Positions 24,498 through 36,035 of a DNA stretch of 64,000 bases are shown here, piece after piece. Origin of the DNA: Lunularia cruciata (Eukaryota; Streptophyta; Marchantiopsida; Lunulariales; Lunulariaceae). The DNA lies in the NCBI GenBank assembly GCA_948567375.1, contig OX419758.1, positions 59,649,001-59,713,000 of the forward strand, written 5' to 3'. Both the position numbers and the translations under genes were made by a program. Below the pieces are notes generated by a model. That model did not search any database. It was given only the letters and a program-made list of their open reading frames with translations, and was not told where the DNA came from. Position 1 is the stretch's first letter. Every line of letters begins with the position of its first letter.

Positions 24498-24512
24498 CAC
24501 CTCCCTCTTTTT
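24498..24512 (-). other. D polypurine tract
   Basis: The minus strand reads AAAAAGAGGGAGGTG directly before the D2 LTR, the expected plus-strand priming site. Confidence 0.75.
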
Positions 24513-24524
24513 AAGATGCAATGT

Positions 24525-25610
24525 CCTCGTTGTGCAACTATTGCTCAAACGCTTGCACCAATAGCGGTGCATGTGTCAAATTGGCAACGGGCTCCCAGGT
24601 TGCCTCATAGAGGAGGTAAAATTTTAATTGTACTAGATAGTCCACCTATGGATGGCGAGTACCACATATGCATTTTTGGAAGATACGCTCTACTTCATAT
24701 TCCTCCATGCCATCAATGAGTATCAAACAAGGTCAAATATCTTGTGTAGAATGACAATGGCCAGATCGGGGACCATATTTGTAGTAGGGAAACATGGAAC
24801 ATTGAATGGATCTTCATCTGTGGTGGTAGCTCAAGGTGATAGGCCACAATGCTGACTCGACAAAGAATAGAAAAAGTCCCAATAAAATGAGGTGTGAGCT
24901 TACAAGGCCAACTAATGTGAGGTTGGTTGTAAAAAGCCACACGTGATCCTCAACATTGAACTCCATGTGCCTATGGTGTGCATCAGCATACTACTTTTGT
25001 TGATTTTGTGCAATTTGCAATCTGTGCTTGGCGCTCTCCACACCTTGTTGGATTTGAGAAACAAATGTGTTGACCGCATTGACCTTGGTAGCCATTGGAT
25101 AGATTTTCACCAAGCTAGAAGGTGTGAAAGGATGCTCACCATACATGAGGAAGAATGGAGTGACACAGGTGGATGCATTCACCAAATTTTTGTAAGCAAA
25201 TTCCACCAAGGAGAGTAGGGTATCCCACCTCTCTTGCTCTTCTAAGGTGTAGCCGCACAACATGTCTTCAATAGTGTGATTAGCCCATTCTATTTGTCCA
25301 TATGTTTGTGGGTGGTAAGTTATGGACATGGCCAACTTGGTTTTGAAGAAACAAAAAAGTGTTTGCCAAAACAAACTCGTGAATTGAGTGCCTCTATTGA
25401 TGATGAGTACTCAAGATAAGCCATGGTGAGAGAAGATTGCATCTAAGTATAATTGAGCTAGTCGTGGAGCGGTCACATCCTTGGTGGTAGGGCATACATG
25501 AATCATTTTGTTGAGTTGATCCACAAATACCACAATGGAGTCAAACCTTGAAGTGGTCTTGGGTAATTCACAAATGAGATCCATACTCACCTATTCCCAA
25601 TGTTGTGTAG
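24525..25610 (-). pseudogene. D integrase and chromodomain fragment
   Basis: Minus-strand open piece 24991-25374 contains the core motif TYHPQTYGQIEWANHTIEDML with the catalytic Glu and the FFLMYGEHPF stretch. Upstream, 25375-25600 encodes the earlier core with VVFVDQLNKMIH. 24713-24940 has the GPF-like and AYHLELP segment, and about 24545-24715 reads EYEVERIFQK and YEATWEPVANL of a chromodomain. Stops interrupt all parts. The integrase is cut at 25611 by D4, so RT and gag are missing. Confidence 0.85.
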
Positions 25611-26112
25611 TGTAATACCAAGGGTTAGCCATATGATCTAGATGTGAAATTTGGTTTGGTAACATCTAGAATGATGTTATTCATGATGGTCAAAATAGAT
25701 CAGATAGAAGTATCACCAAAAGAGTACTTCTACTAATAGGGCAAAAACCGAAATAGACTTGAGAACCTTAGAACCAATAGCTAGACATATGATTTAAAGG
25801 TGAGAATTGGTTTGGTAACATCTGGAAGGATGTTACACATGATGGACTAAACAGATCAGAAAGAGGTATCAGCAAAAGGGGACTTCTACTAATAGAGTAG
25901 GGACCAAAATATGCCTGAAATCTTTGAAGGCAATTTCGGAGGCCTAAACGGATGAATTAGGCCTCAAAAATGTGCATATTCCCCCCCCCAATGGAGGAAA
26001 GGCTGGCCTTCCCTCCCCCCGACTTTGTCTCGTCAAGAGCTTTCCAATGGTACCTTACTCACGTGATTCTGAGATTCCTATAGGAAGATTCCCTAAAAGA
26101 TTCCCTCTGGTC
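25611..26112 (+). mobile_element. D4: truncated family D LTR, inverted relative to D2
   Basis: It starts TGTAATACCAAGG, the LTR start in transcription sense, and follows the reverse complement of D1 for about 500 bp, including a C homopolymer at about 25980-25989. The last third of the LTR is missing and the sequence passes directly into element E coding sequence. It interrupts the D integrase fragment. The right junction may be a deletion or an E insertion edge. Confidence 0.82.
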
Positions 26113-26129
26113 ATTCCCTCCGGTCAATT

Positions 26130-27014
26130 TTGAAGGTTGAGACACGCTCTAGCAAGAAGAAGCGTGATCCCAAAGAGCTGAGTACGACCTCGTCATCTTC
26201 CAGAAAGGCAAAGAGACTGCGCCCAAAGGCAATTCTTTCTGCCAAGGAGGAAAAGATCCTTGCAAAAGCCAAAGCCAAAGCCTTGCAGAAAGAACTAAAG
26301 GATGCACTACTCAAGACTCAGGAACTGAGTTTGGAAGAGGAGATGAAGACAAAGTCTCCAGTTTTTCCGGCAGACATCCGATCCGAAGTAAAGGGTCTGA
26401 TCCAAGCCAAGGTAGGCCAACCCGAGGAACCTTGGATTGAGGCCACTAGCAATCCCGTGACCATTTTGAAGCGTCCTAAAGTCAAGACGGAACATGGAGA
26501 CACTTTGAACCCAAAGCCAAAGGCAAAGACGGTCAAATTGGGAGGAGTACCCCAATACAATATTGTAGCAGATTTGGCAGCCACAAATGCCAATGTTACA
26601 TTCAAGCAATTGTGGGAAGATAACAAGCTGTACAAGAAGCAACTGAATTTGGCACTCAAGAAGGTGAGGTCAACGTCAAAGAAGGACCTACTTGCTATCT
26701 ATCATATTGAACAAGAAGATTTGGGATCTCCCGAGGTAGATGTAGAGATTGCAAGGTGCATGATCACATTGATACCCATTGATTTGGGGTCTGGTGTGAA
26801 TGTCATGACCAAAGATACTGCAAATCGATTGGGGTATCACACGTTTGAGCCAACACCCCGAGTGTTGAAGTTTGCAGACCAAACTAGGAGACGGCCTTTG
26901 GGCATGCTGTCAAACATAACCACAATCATTGGAGGGGTTCCCTTCAAGTTGAATTACATTGTGTCGCGACCAGTGACAAAGACTGGTTACCCTCTGTTGA
27001 TTGGGAGACCCTAG
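26130..27014 (+). pseudogene. E gag-tail and protease segment
   Basis: 294 codons. The first 140 residues are Lys- and Glu-rich and likely helical (KEEKILAKAKAKALQKELKD). The protease has its active-site Asp in PIDLGSGVNVM (DLGSG in place of the common DSG) and the LLIGRP motif at its end. The stop at 27012-27014 replaces the Trp expected after GRP, a TGG-to-TAG change. The true start lies upstream and is lost. Confidence 0.82.
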
Positions 27015-28994
27015 TTGTACAGTGCCCAAGTTGTGGTGGATTGGTATCAGCAAAAGTTAAGATTCAAGGACATTTCGTCCGAAGATCAAAAGCTGGTGAC
27101 TGTGAGTTGGACAAAAGTTCCCCACCTCAGGGAAACAAGTTTTTTGGAAGAGGAGGATGAATCCAAAGACTCATCATCTTTGTCCTCAAACAAATCTGAA
27201 GATGAAGTCCAAGTTAACTATTTGGAATGCTACGAGGTGGATGTCGAAGATGAAGATCTATATGACCTTGCCTCGGGTGAACTTGACTTGGAGGAAGGAG
27301 TTTTGATGGAAGCTCACCTTGGGTTAAGCCGAGTAAGCCACATTGAAGGCGTCATCAACCTTGATGACTGTCAAGATGTTTTATTAACAAAAGGAAACAT
27401 TTTGAAAATTTTGAAGACAGTCACTTTGGAGGAGTTGGCAGGATACACTTCCTTGTTCATAGAATTCCAAGATGTATTTTCCTGGTCTATGGATCAAATG
27501 CCGGGTCTTCCACGAGAATTTGGAGAACACCGGATTGATTTGGTTGAAGGTGCAGTTCCGGTTCGGCAATGACAATACCGCCTGAACCCAAAGTACTCAC
27601 TTTTGGTGAAAGATGAAATTGACGAGTACTTAGGGGCCAGAATCATCTTCCTTGTCTTAAGCAGTGAATGGGTTTCCTCCATTGTCATTGTCCTAAAGAA
27701 GAAAACAAGGAAGATCAGAGTGTGCCAAGACTTACGGAAGTTGAACGTAATCACAAGGAAAGATCATCATCTCTTGCCTTTTACCAATACAATTTTAGAT
27801 CAGGTAGCGGGTCATCCTTGTTATAGCTTTCTCGATGGATTTTCCAGGTACAATCAAGTATCCATTCGAGAAGAGGACAAGGATAAGACCACATTCACGA
27901 CCAATTGGGGCACTTTTGCTTACAATCAAATGCCCTTTGGGTTGTGTAATGCTCCCGCTACTTTCCAGCGGATGATGAATTCAATCTTCAAAGATTTCCT
28001 GCGCAAATTTTTGGAAGTTTTCATTGATGATTTTTGTGTGTTTGGGCAAAGAGATGTACATTTAGATCACCTTCACCAAACTTTTGAAAGGTGTCATTTT
28101 GCCGGCTTGTCATTACACCCGGAGAAATGCTTCTTTGCAATGAAGGAGGGAATTCTTCTGGGGCATTGGGTGTCAAGCCGAGGTATTAAAGTTGATGTCG
28201 AGAAGGTTAAGATAATTGCAGCTTTGGAATTCCTGAAAAACATCCAGGAGCTGAGAGCCTTCTTGGGACATGTTGGATAGTACAGACGCTTCATGTCAAA
28301 TTATGCGGTGCTTGCTGCACCACTTACAAAGCTGCTGAAGAAATCCAAAGACTATCTGTGGGAAGCAAATCAAGAGGAAGCTTTCCAGGTGTTGAAGAAG
28401 AAGCTGGTTGAAGCACCAATTATGAGGGCCCCAAATTGGGACGTCCCTTTTCATGTATATGTGGACACTTTGTCCATGGCCATCGGAGTTTTCTTAAGTC
28501 AGAAGGACAAAAAGAAGAAGGACTACCCGGTGTATTATGCCAGCCGACAACTTTCAGTTTCTGAAAAGAACTGTTCGACAACTAAAAGAGAAGCACTCGG
28601 AATGGTGTATGCCTGCAAGAAATTTTTCCACTATCTGCTGGGATACAATTTTGTCTTCTATGTTGACCATTACGCATTGCAACATTTGGTCAAGAAGGCA
28701 GATTTATCCGGGCAAATTGCAAGATGGATCTTGTTGTTACAAGAATTCACATATACTGTACAAGTACGGAAGGGAGCTTTGCATTTGAATGAGGACTTCC
28801 TATCCAGGTTAGAAACTCAAGACCAAGAGTGGGAAATTGACGATCGGTTCCCTAACAAAGAGTTGTATCAATTATCAGCAATGCAAAGTACGAGGTATGC
28901 AGCCAAATATCACTATCTGCATACTCTCCATTGTCCTGAAGGGATGGACCCGGAGCAGAGGGCAATCTTTCTCAGGAAAATGGGGCTGTACTAG
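27015..28994 (+). pseudogene. E reverse transcriptase and RNase H
   Basis: The linker (27015-27572) is acidic. A TGA at 27570-27572 lies where CGA (Arg) is expected. RT 27603-28280 includes FLDGFSRYNQV, MPFGLCNAPATFQRMM and VFIDDFCVFG (active site FIDD). A TAG at 28278-28280 interrupts the GYYRRF motif. RNase H 28293-28994 has FHVYVDTLSMAIGVFL, with Thr-Leu in place of the usual Asp-Ala after the first Asp, then KREALGMVYACKKF and YVDHYALQHL. All pieces share one frame. Confidence 0.87.
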
Positions 28995-29018
28995 CTTAAA
29001 CACAACATTTTATTTAAA

Positions 29019-30200
29019 ATGGGTGAAGACAAAGTACTTTGGCGATGCTTGGAGTCATACGAAGTAGGAGGAGTGATTGAATCTTTACAATCCAAAGCAT
29101 CGAGAGGACACTATGCTTTGAAGAATACTATAAAGAAAATTCTTTTGGCAGGGTATTGGTGGCCTACAATGTACAAAGATGTGCATGCTCATATCCAAAG
29201 CTGTGATGCTTGTCAGAGAATAGGGAAGTCGATGGCTACTTCTCAATGGCCTTTGAGACCAACTTTGCCTTTGGCCCCATTTGAGAAATGGGGAATTGAT
29301 TTTGTGAGTCCCATTCAACCAATGACCCGAGTCACAAGAAAGTGATACATTTTGGTTTGCACTGACTATGCTACCAAGATGGTCGAAGCTGAAGCAACTC
29401 GCAGAGATGATGCTGAAATTGTGGCGGAATTTTTCTTTTGAAACATCATCTCCCAATATGGGTGTCCTCTGGAATTGGTCAGTGACCGAGGAACACATTT
29501 TTTGAACTCTGTAATGGAGGCATTAACCAAGTACTTTCAGATTAAACATTGGAAGACGACTCCTTATAACCCAAAAGCAAATGGCTTAATGGAAAAGGCG
29601 AATGGGTTACTTTGCAAAATTTTGAATAAGGTGACTGTCAATTATGCTTATGACTGGGACACGAAATTACCAGCCGCATTGTGGGCATATTGAATGACAG
29701 AAAAGATTACAACCAAACAAACTCCATACTTCTTGACATATGGCTTGCATCCCATATTGCCAGTTGAATTTGAAGTGCCGATATATCGGATTCTTTGCAA
29801 AGAATGACTGTCGGAGGAAGAAATTTAGGATCTTTGGATCCATCAACTGATGTGGTTAGTAGAGAAAAGAGATGATGCAATGCAAATGACAAAAGAAGTA
29901 CAAGCACAAAGGAAAGTTAGGCACAATAAGTGAATCAAGCCTGTGGCTATACGTGAAGGAGATTTGGTTTTGTTATATGAAAATCGCCAAATATTTTTTC
30001 TAGACAAGTTGCATTTGAGATGGATGGGTCCCTATCAAGTTCTTCATCTTTATGAAAATAGGTCCATGCAGCTTGTAGACTTGGAAGGTAATCCTTTTGC
30101 AACTCGAGTAAACGGATCGAGAGTTCGGAGATATTGGACCATAGACTCGGAAGTCTCTAAGACACCCGAGGTCAATGTTTGCATGGACGCCCACATTTGA
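29019..30200 (+). pseudogene. E integrase
   Basis: The zinc-binding end shows CDACQRIG with the upstream RGHYA His. The core has WGIDFVSP (Asp 1), ELVSDRGTHF (Asp 2) and NPKANGLMEKANG (Glu). The C-terminal domain is at 29943-30200, with GDLVLLYENR and MGPYQVLHLYENRSMQLVDL. TGA stops at 29343, 29439, 29691 and near 29930 mostly fit CGA-to-TGA changes at Arg positions. No chromodomain follows. Confidence 0.87.
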
Positions 30201-30211
30201 GGGAGGGGGTA
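30199..30211 (+). other. E polypurine tract
   Basis: GAGGGAGGGGGTA directly follows the integrase stop and directly precedes TGTGGTGCCCACA, the apparent LTR start. Standard plus-strand priming site by position. Confidence 0.8.
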
Positions 30212-30906
30212 TGTGGTGCCCACATTTTTTGTTTTTTTTTCAAAATAGAGAAGAAGAAGTGTATAGAGAAGTTGGATTGCGCCTATATGGCCAAAGAGGG
30301 AAAGAAAAGAGTCTTCGGGATGAAACCTGAAGTAAAGTGACTTCGGGTCATAAGGCAAAGTACTCGGAAATGCCCTGTCAACATACAACCCAAAGTAAGG
30401 AGTCTTTGTATTGGGGGGAGCTCAAGCCGAGGCGAAGTCTGTCTAACAACTTTTCGTCAGGGTGAGAAATTCAAGAAGGGACCGTTCAAAACCGGCGGCC
30501 CATACATGCAAAGTACAATTGACAGTGACAGGTGCATGCAAGAGGTGTGATTTCTTGGTAGAAACTCAAAGTGAAGAGAGACAAAGAAAGCATAACTCTA
30601 TAAAAATCGAGCTTGTGACAAAGCAATGTCGAGCAATTTTCCTTCGCCGTTGAGAAGTCGTCCTGTAGGTGATCGTGGAAAGGGAAATAGAGTTGGAGAT
30701 GCGCTAGTGTGTAAGGGGGAAGTCAAGAGAGTGAAGCCGAGAGATAGTGAGAAAGCAAGAGAGATGGGAGGAGGAAAGAAGAACTCCAAATTTGCAGTGA
30801 GGAATCATGCGATTTGGAGATGAGACGTAATTGCAAGAATAGAAGACTTGAGCCGACTTCGGATTACGTTCTTGGCATAGAACTGGAATGTTAGTTTTCC
30901 AGGTTT

Positions 30907-32263
30907 CATGACTGAGATCATTGAGAACAAGTGTCTCAATGGGCCCAAGGAAGAAGGGAAGAGAGGAAATCCGGCTCACTGGACAGAGTCGGATTGGAGA
31001 CTAGTACTCAAGAAGGGAGAGATAGTTGAGGAAACCCAAGAAGTGAGAGATGCATTCTTGTCAAAGTAAACAAAGAATGGGTACAAAGTAGAGAGTTACA
31101 AAGATCCTATCAAGAGGGGAATTGTGAGTGCTCTGATGGCAATCTTGAAGCCGGAGAGAACAACCTATGTGTTGAAACACCAAGCGGTGTTCTTTCACAA
31201 ATTGTTTGCAGGAGAACCAATCAATTGAGCAAGGTGTTTCCATGGGAGAATGCAACAAATCATGTGGAATCTGCGGGATAAATTGCCTCCACGTTACATC
31301 ATGCCGTTTGCAGCACACTTCTACCTTGGGTTGAATTTGCTGAACTCGGCAAAGCAAACTCGGATGGTGTCGCATTTCCATCCTAATTTAAGAAGGGAGG
31401 TTGATGTAGAGGAGCAACAGTACATCTTACAAATCAGAAGCACTGACGAGTACTACAAGAAGACGGGGAAGAATGTGGAGATAGAAGTGAGTACTCCAAA
31501 ATCAAAGAAGAGAAGTTGGCAGGGCGACGCCGAAGACAAGATGAAACCTTGGAAGACTAGGAGAGGAAACCCAAGGTGAGGCATGGTGGTGATTGAGTCA
31601 AAAGATGAAGACTCGGAAGGTGAAGCCGAGTGCAAGTCCAAAGATTCAGAACGTGAGGAGGAGCCCGAGCTAATACTACAAAGCAGAGATACGAGTAGCG
31701 ACAGCAATGAGGGTGGAGAAATGACATCAATGCTAATTGCTGCAGAGGAGGAAGAAGAAGTGCAGGCGAAGACCAAGGCCGAGGACAACACAAAGTTGGA
31801 GGATGAGATACCCGAGGCCGAAGAGAAGAAGATCGCAGTTTAGAGGGGAGTTTGCTCAAGATGCAAGGCAAAGTGTGATGGAGGTCCGAGTAAAGTAAAC
31901 AAAGAAGAGAATGAAAGCTCAAGAAGTGAGGCGTTAGTGCCGATACAAAGATTGCAGAGACAAAGGCGAGTATCGGGCAAACAAGAAGTGAGAAGGGAGG
32001 TTGCTATGCAAGAAGAAGTAGTAGCGAGCGATGGAGTAGAGTACCTGTGGGATGTCGTGTGTCCACTGCTGATGAAATTGGAGCACAAGAAGAAGGAAAT
32101 GCAGTCATCTTGTCCAGAAGTGAAGACTGTGTTGTTGGTCTTAGCGCGATTAGAAGAGGAGAACTCGGAGTTGAAGAAAATCATAACCAGAGGTGAGGAA
32201 GAAAGTGAAGTACTACGAGCAGAGGCAGTAGTGACGACTCAGGTAATTGAAGACCTGAAGAGA
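30907..32263 (+). pseudogene. Unrecognised gag-like or accessory ORF, broken
   Basis: Reading from MTEIIENKCLNG, coding pieces follow with stops and frame changes. A globular-looking part (30907-31400) has KPERTTYVLKHQAVFF, WNLRDKLPPRY and FYLGLNLLN. It is followed by an acidic, Ser- and Glu-rich part (31583-31843) and Glu/Lys-rich helices (31937-32266). A mix of folded helical domain, acidic linker and coiled coil would suit a Gag-like protein, but I recognise no family. Confidence 0.45.
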
Positions 32264-32634
32264 TAAGTGAGATATCAAGAGGAGCTTGTTAAGAAGAGTG
32301 ACATAGCAAGGGAAAGGCAAGTAGCAAAATATGAGATTTTGAAGCAACAGTTTGCTAATTCAAGAGTAGAACTTATCTATGCTATGGCGAGGGTAGCAGC
32401 AAAGGAACAAGAGCTCGATAGAGTCACGAGAGTGTAGAAGAGAAGAAGCAACTCTGGCAAAGAGAGTTAGCAGTACAATATAGGGAAGAAGAAAGACTAC
32501 AAGAGTTACTTTGTAATTAGGAGGAGAAGATTGTACAAAAGGAGAAGGAGAAGGAAATGGTGAAAGCCGAGTTCAAAGCAGAGTTGGCAATCTACAGGGA
32601 AGATTGGCTTGCAAATTGAGAGCGAGAAAGAAAA

Positions 32635-33153
32635 ATGCGATTAGAGCCATTGAAGGAGATTGTCCTCAGGATGAACGCGATGTTGAGTACAAAGGCTAGC
32701 ATTCGAATTGAAGAAATGAGGCTGCACAAGTTGAAATTGTTGGTAGAGGAGACGAGGCAAAGACAGGCAAAAGATACAAATTTGAATGCATTGTTGATAA
32801 GTCTCAGGACTCATGTAGATAGGAGAATATTAGAGGTAGAAGATAATATCGCGATTAGATTAGACATAGTAAAGTTGGAGATAGAAAAACTTCGGAAGGA
32901 TGTTAGAGCCAAACCCGAAGTAGATAACATAGGAGTGCAGATGTCTTTGGAGTTACCATCGGAGACATTGGAGAAGAGTGGGTCAAGAGATGAAGAGTTA
33001 CCCACTAGTGTAATTTCAGATCAGGAACGAGAATTGTTAGATCTGGTAGAAGATGTAGGAGTTGTGAAACCTGAGGATAGGGTAGTAGGAAGTAAAATTA
33101 CTTTGGGTTCAGGTTTCAAAGCCGAGGAAGAAGTAGACATCGGATCGGAGTAG
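32635..33153 (+). CDS. Coiled-coil ORF of unknown function (172 codons)
   Basis: Open from MRLEPLKEIVLRM to the TAG at 33151. The first 110 residues are charged and heptad-like (IRIEEMRLHKLKLLVEETRQ), predicting a coiled coil. The end is acidic and Ser-rich. The same Glu/Lys-rich character runs upstream out of frame (32280-32620), so this is probably the C-terminal end of the broken protein starting near 30907 and not a complete gene. Confidence 0.4.
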   Translation: MRLEPLKEIVLRMNAMLSTKASIRIEEMRLHKLKLLVEETRQRQAKDTNLNALLISLRTHVDRRILEVEDNIAIRLDIVKLEIEKLRKDVRAKPEVDNIGVQMSLELPSETLEKSGSRDEELPTSVISDQERELLDLVEDVGVVKPEDRVVGSKITLGSGFKAEEEVDIGSE

Positions 33154-33956
33154 TAACAATTTTGAGATATGAAGAGGCAGATATGAAGAGGTGCATTGAC
33201 ATTTTGGATCTGTAGGTTAGAAAAGTTGTTATGGAATGGTATAGTTGTTAGAATTGTCGATTTGTTCACTACTTAAGAGTGACATTCATAGAGAAATGTT
33301 ATTCAGTTCTCATAATTCTGAGAATAGATAAAGCGAAGTGTTGTGAAGTAGTGCTCATTGCTTAAGCTTGATTCCGAGTATCAACTTTGCGATTGTGTTT
33401 GTGAGTGTGTGGAGAAATTTGAAGTGCAAGTTAGTGTGCTTGTTGGATGTTGGATTCCGCATCCTTGATCTTCATTCTATGTGTTTGATCCTGAGTGAAG
33501 TGCAATCTAAGCAATGCCTTGACAGATCCGAGAGGAATTGTAGTGTTGGTAGTATTCTGCATTGTGAGTGCAGTGCGAAGTTGATGTGAAGCAATTTTGA
33601 TTGAGGAAGTTGTGCCTTCAATGGAGGGGTGGAACACAATTCTGAGGCAAGGTTGTTTTACAGTGAAGTGCCATTTTTGGGAGAGCCTGAATCATCACAA
33701 TCAAGATTGTTTGGAATGATTTGATAGAGTTGTGATTAAGGAGTGTGAAATTCGTGACAAGACTACAAATCAGTGCTTGTTACTCTCTTTTGGGTGTGGT
33801 TTCTACCTGAGAGACTAAAGAAGAACTCAAGAAGAACTCAAGAAGAACTAAGATTGTTACTTTGCTTCGTATTTGACCAATTCTAACTCATATCTTTGCG
33901 AGAACAAACTTTACTTACCTGATTACCGCAAAAGTGATTTTTGCCGGGTTGTCACA

Positions 33957-34274
33957 GACCAATTTGGTCATAGTGGGAATGGGGAATGTATAGCTTGAAG
34001 CACAGACTTGTGGAGCATTAGTGTAGGATGCACCACATGATTCATTAGAAGAGTAATCATTGCAAATTTAGCAAATCTAGCAAAAGAGGTTGTGTGGCTT
34101 GATAGGGAAGAAAGAGAAAGGATTTTGCAAGTATTTGGAGCAAAAGAATTCCTAGGCTGCATATGATTGGTTGACTAAACCTTTTTCCCACTAGGTTAAA
34201 AAGACCAAAAATTAATAATGAAATGTAAATTAGTTGGAAAGGATCTTACTCCATCAATAGACAAGTAATCTATG
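33957..34274. other. Spacer between E region and M2, nothing recognised
   Basis: About 320 bp, no ORF above 65 codons, and no match to the element families in the window. Confidence 0.5.
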
Positions 34275-34368
34275 TTATGCATGTATACATTGCTACACAA
34301 CATTGATTGCTATCAACATCATACACTATAGAAGCACAACTCACATAGAAGTCATACATGAACTCTAT
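34275..34368. repeat. Inverted copy of the sequence at 45458-45564
   Basis: It shares, in opposite orientation, the runs GCTACACAACAT, CAACATCATACACTATA and AGCACAACTCACA with 45458-45564. It abuts the M2 5' LTR start at 34369. It may be part of an unknown repeat family into which M2 inserted. Confidence 0.75.
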
Positions 34369-36035
34369 GTAACGCCATTTGTAGTGCCGCATCTAGATGC
34401 TCGGACACTGGAGTTCTGGTGATAGTAGTTAGAGTTATTTCAGCAGTTTCTCAAAGACTACTTTCCAATGGTTAGATTTTGTGTTTGGGGTATTGACTTC
34501 ATGGTGGGACCCACCGTCACTTTGCACCGTTTGCACCATCGAGTGTGCCATCAGCGGGACCGTTAGGGTTTCAGAGCTAGCTTGAGTCTAGGGGGTATAG
34601 TTTCAAAGTGAGCTCCAGAGAGCTCACTTCTCTGATGTTGAGCCTTCGAGTTCCTGGCTATGGTGGATAGAGGCCGGCAAGCATCACCTGGAATCTCTAT
34701 GCTTGAGTGGGTGTGGCTTGATTGTAATAAGTACCCAATTGTTGGCAGTTTATAGAGTGATATATCAAGTACTGATCTGTGTTGAGTTGAGTTGAGAGTG
34801 GTAAGCAATCTGATTACATCAGAGAAGTGAAGTCAGGGGGAAATTGGGTGCAAGAACTTTGAGTGTTGGTGGTATCTCCAAGCTCGGTGGATTGTTGGTA
34901 GCTCGATTCAAGTTCAGTGTTTCCCTAGTGTGTAGAAGCTTGTTCAAGTGATGCAAATTTGGCAGTTAGGCGGACGGTGTGCAAAGAAGGAGCAAATTTT
35001 GAGCAATGGTTGTGATTTTGAGCTCAGGAGGTGAAGGCAAGACCAATTTGCTATGAGTTGGGCTCAGGAAGTCAAATTGAAGGTGGAGTTGGGAAGCTCT
35101 TCTCATGAATTTGTGATTTGGAAAAACCTGTGTTGTCAATTTGGCTCAAGTGGAAAGTTAGCGGGGGATTTGGCGGACATCCAACTTTAGGGTTTATGTT
35201 AGATTTTATGTCAGATTTTGGTTGGGATTTACATCAGATTTTGGCCAAATTTGGAGGAGTTTTTGCTATTTGGCCAGATTTGGATGAGTTTTGCTAGTTT
35301 GGAGGACTTTTGTAGATTTGGAGAAGTTTCACCAATTTTAGAGGAGGTTCGAAGTGGCAACAAGAAAGGCCTCATTTGGCTGAATTTTGGCGTTTCAAGG
35401 TATAGGGCTGTGGGCTATGAGAGGCTATGAATGCCTAAAAGCTAGCTTGCTGGCGTGAGGCTAGCTAGTTTAGAGTAGATCTTGGTCATTGGTTGGCAAA
35501 ATCTGTCTTTCCTGCTAGATTGTGCGTAATAGGGTTTGACCGCTAGATCTCTTGTTCCTAGACTGGTGCCCTAGCTAACTGGTCCACCCTCACTTGTTGT
35601 CATAGTGAATGTGCCATTGTTATCTATACACATGTAGCTTTGGCTAGGAGAGGCAGTTTGATCCTATTCTTGGTGATCCTGGTAGCTTAGGACTTAGATA
35701 CAAACTTCTCTTATGTCAAATGCCAAATGGTGGCAAAGTCAGTCCCGTGTTGTGTTATGAGATGGAGAGTTTTTGTTTAGATTTCTTGTGATTGGACCCC
35801 CTCCATTCTTTGCTTCCTATTTGTGCACCACATTTGTGTTAGGTGCCCTGACTTTTGAGCGTTGGTGCTCTGGTGTGCTCTCGGTGGTGAGGCTGGAGTG
35901 ATGACCAATCAGACTACCTTTGTTTCTCTTTGGTGAGGCAATAAGTGATGACCTGTAGACCATGAGAGTGCGTGTTATGATAGCAGGTTACAGGTTGCCC
36001 TTTCTCCTAGTGTAGTTATCTCGGTTAGAGTTACA
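34369..36035 (+). repeat. M2 5' LTR
   Basis: 1667 bp, TGTAACGCC start and GAGTTACA end, giving inverted TGTAAC/GTTACA termini. Homologous over its length to 36513-38194. It contains short degenerate repeats of a TTTGGAGAAGTTT type (35225-35345). Confidence 0.88.

Larger units (their letters stand above)
26113..30211 (+). mobile_element. E: 5'-truncated Ty3/gypsy pol
   Basis: Protease, RT, RNase H and integrase lie in one continuous reading frame from 26130 to 30200 without a frameshift, interrupted by about ten nonsense codons. Gag, 5' LTR and primer site are missing on the left. A polypurine tract at 30199-30210 marks the 3' end of the internal region. RT and integrase resemble those of A more than those of F or D; no chromodomain is seen. 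Confidence 0.88.
30212..33956 (+). repeat. Long LTR-like region after E, or shared LTR plus second E gag region
   Basis: It begins TGTG right after the polypurine tract and the best end in CA is TTGTCACA at 33956, giving a 3.7-kb unit with TGTG and CACA ends. A TATAAAAA box lies at about 30599. The interior holds broken ORFs (30907-32263, 32635-33153), which is odd for an LTR. The alternative is two head-to-tail E copies sharing a short LTR, with the ORFs being the gag end of the second copy. There is no second copy here to settle it. Confidence 0.45.
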
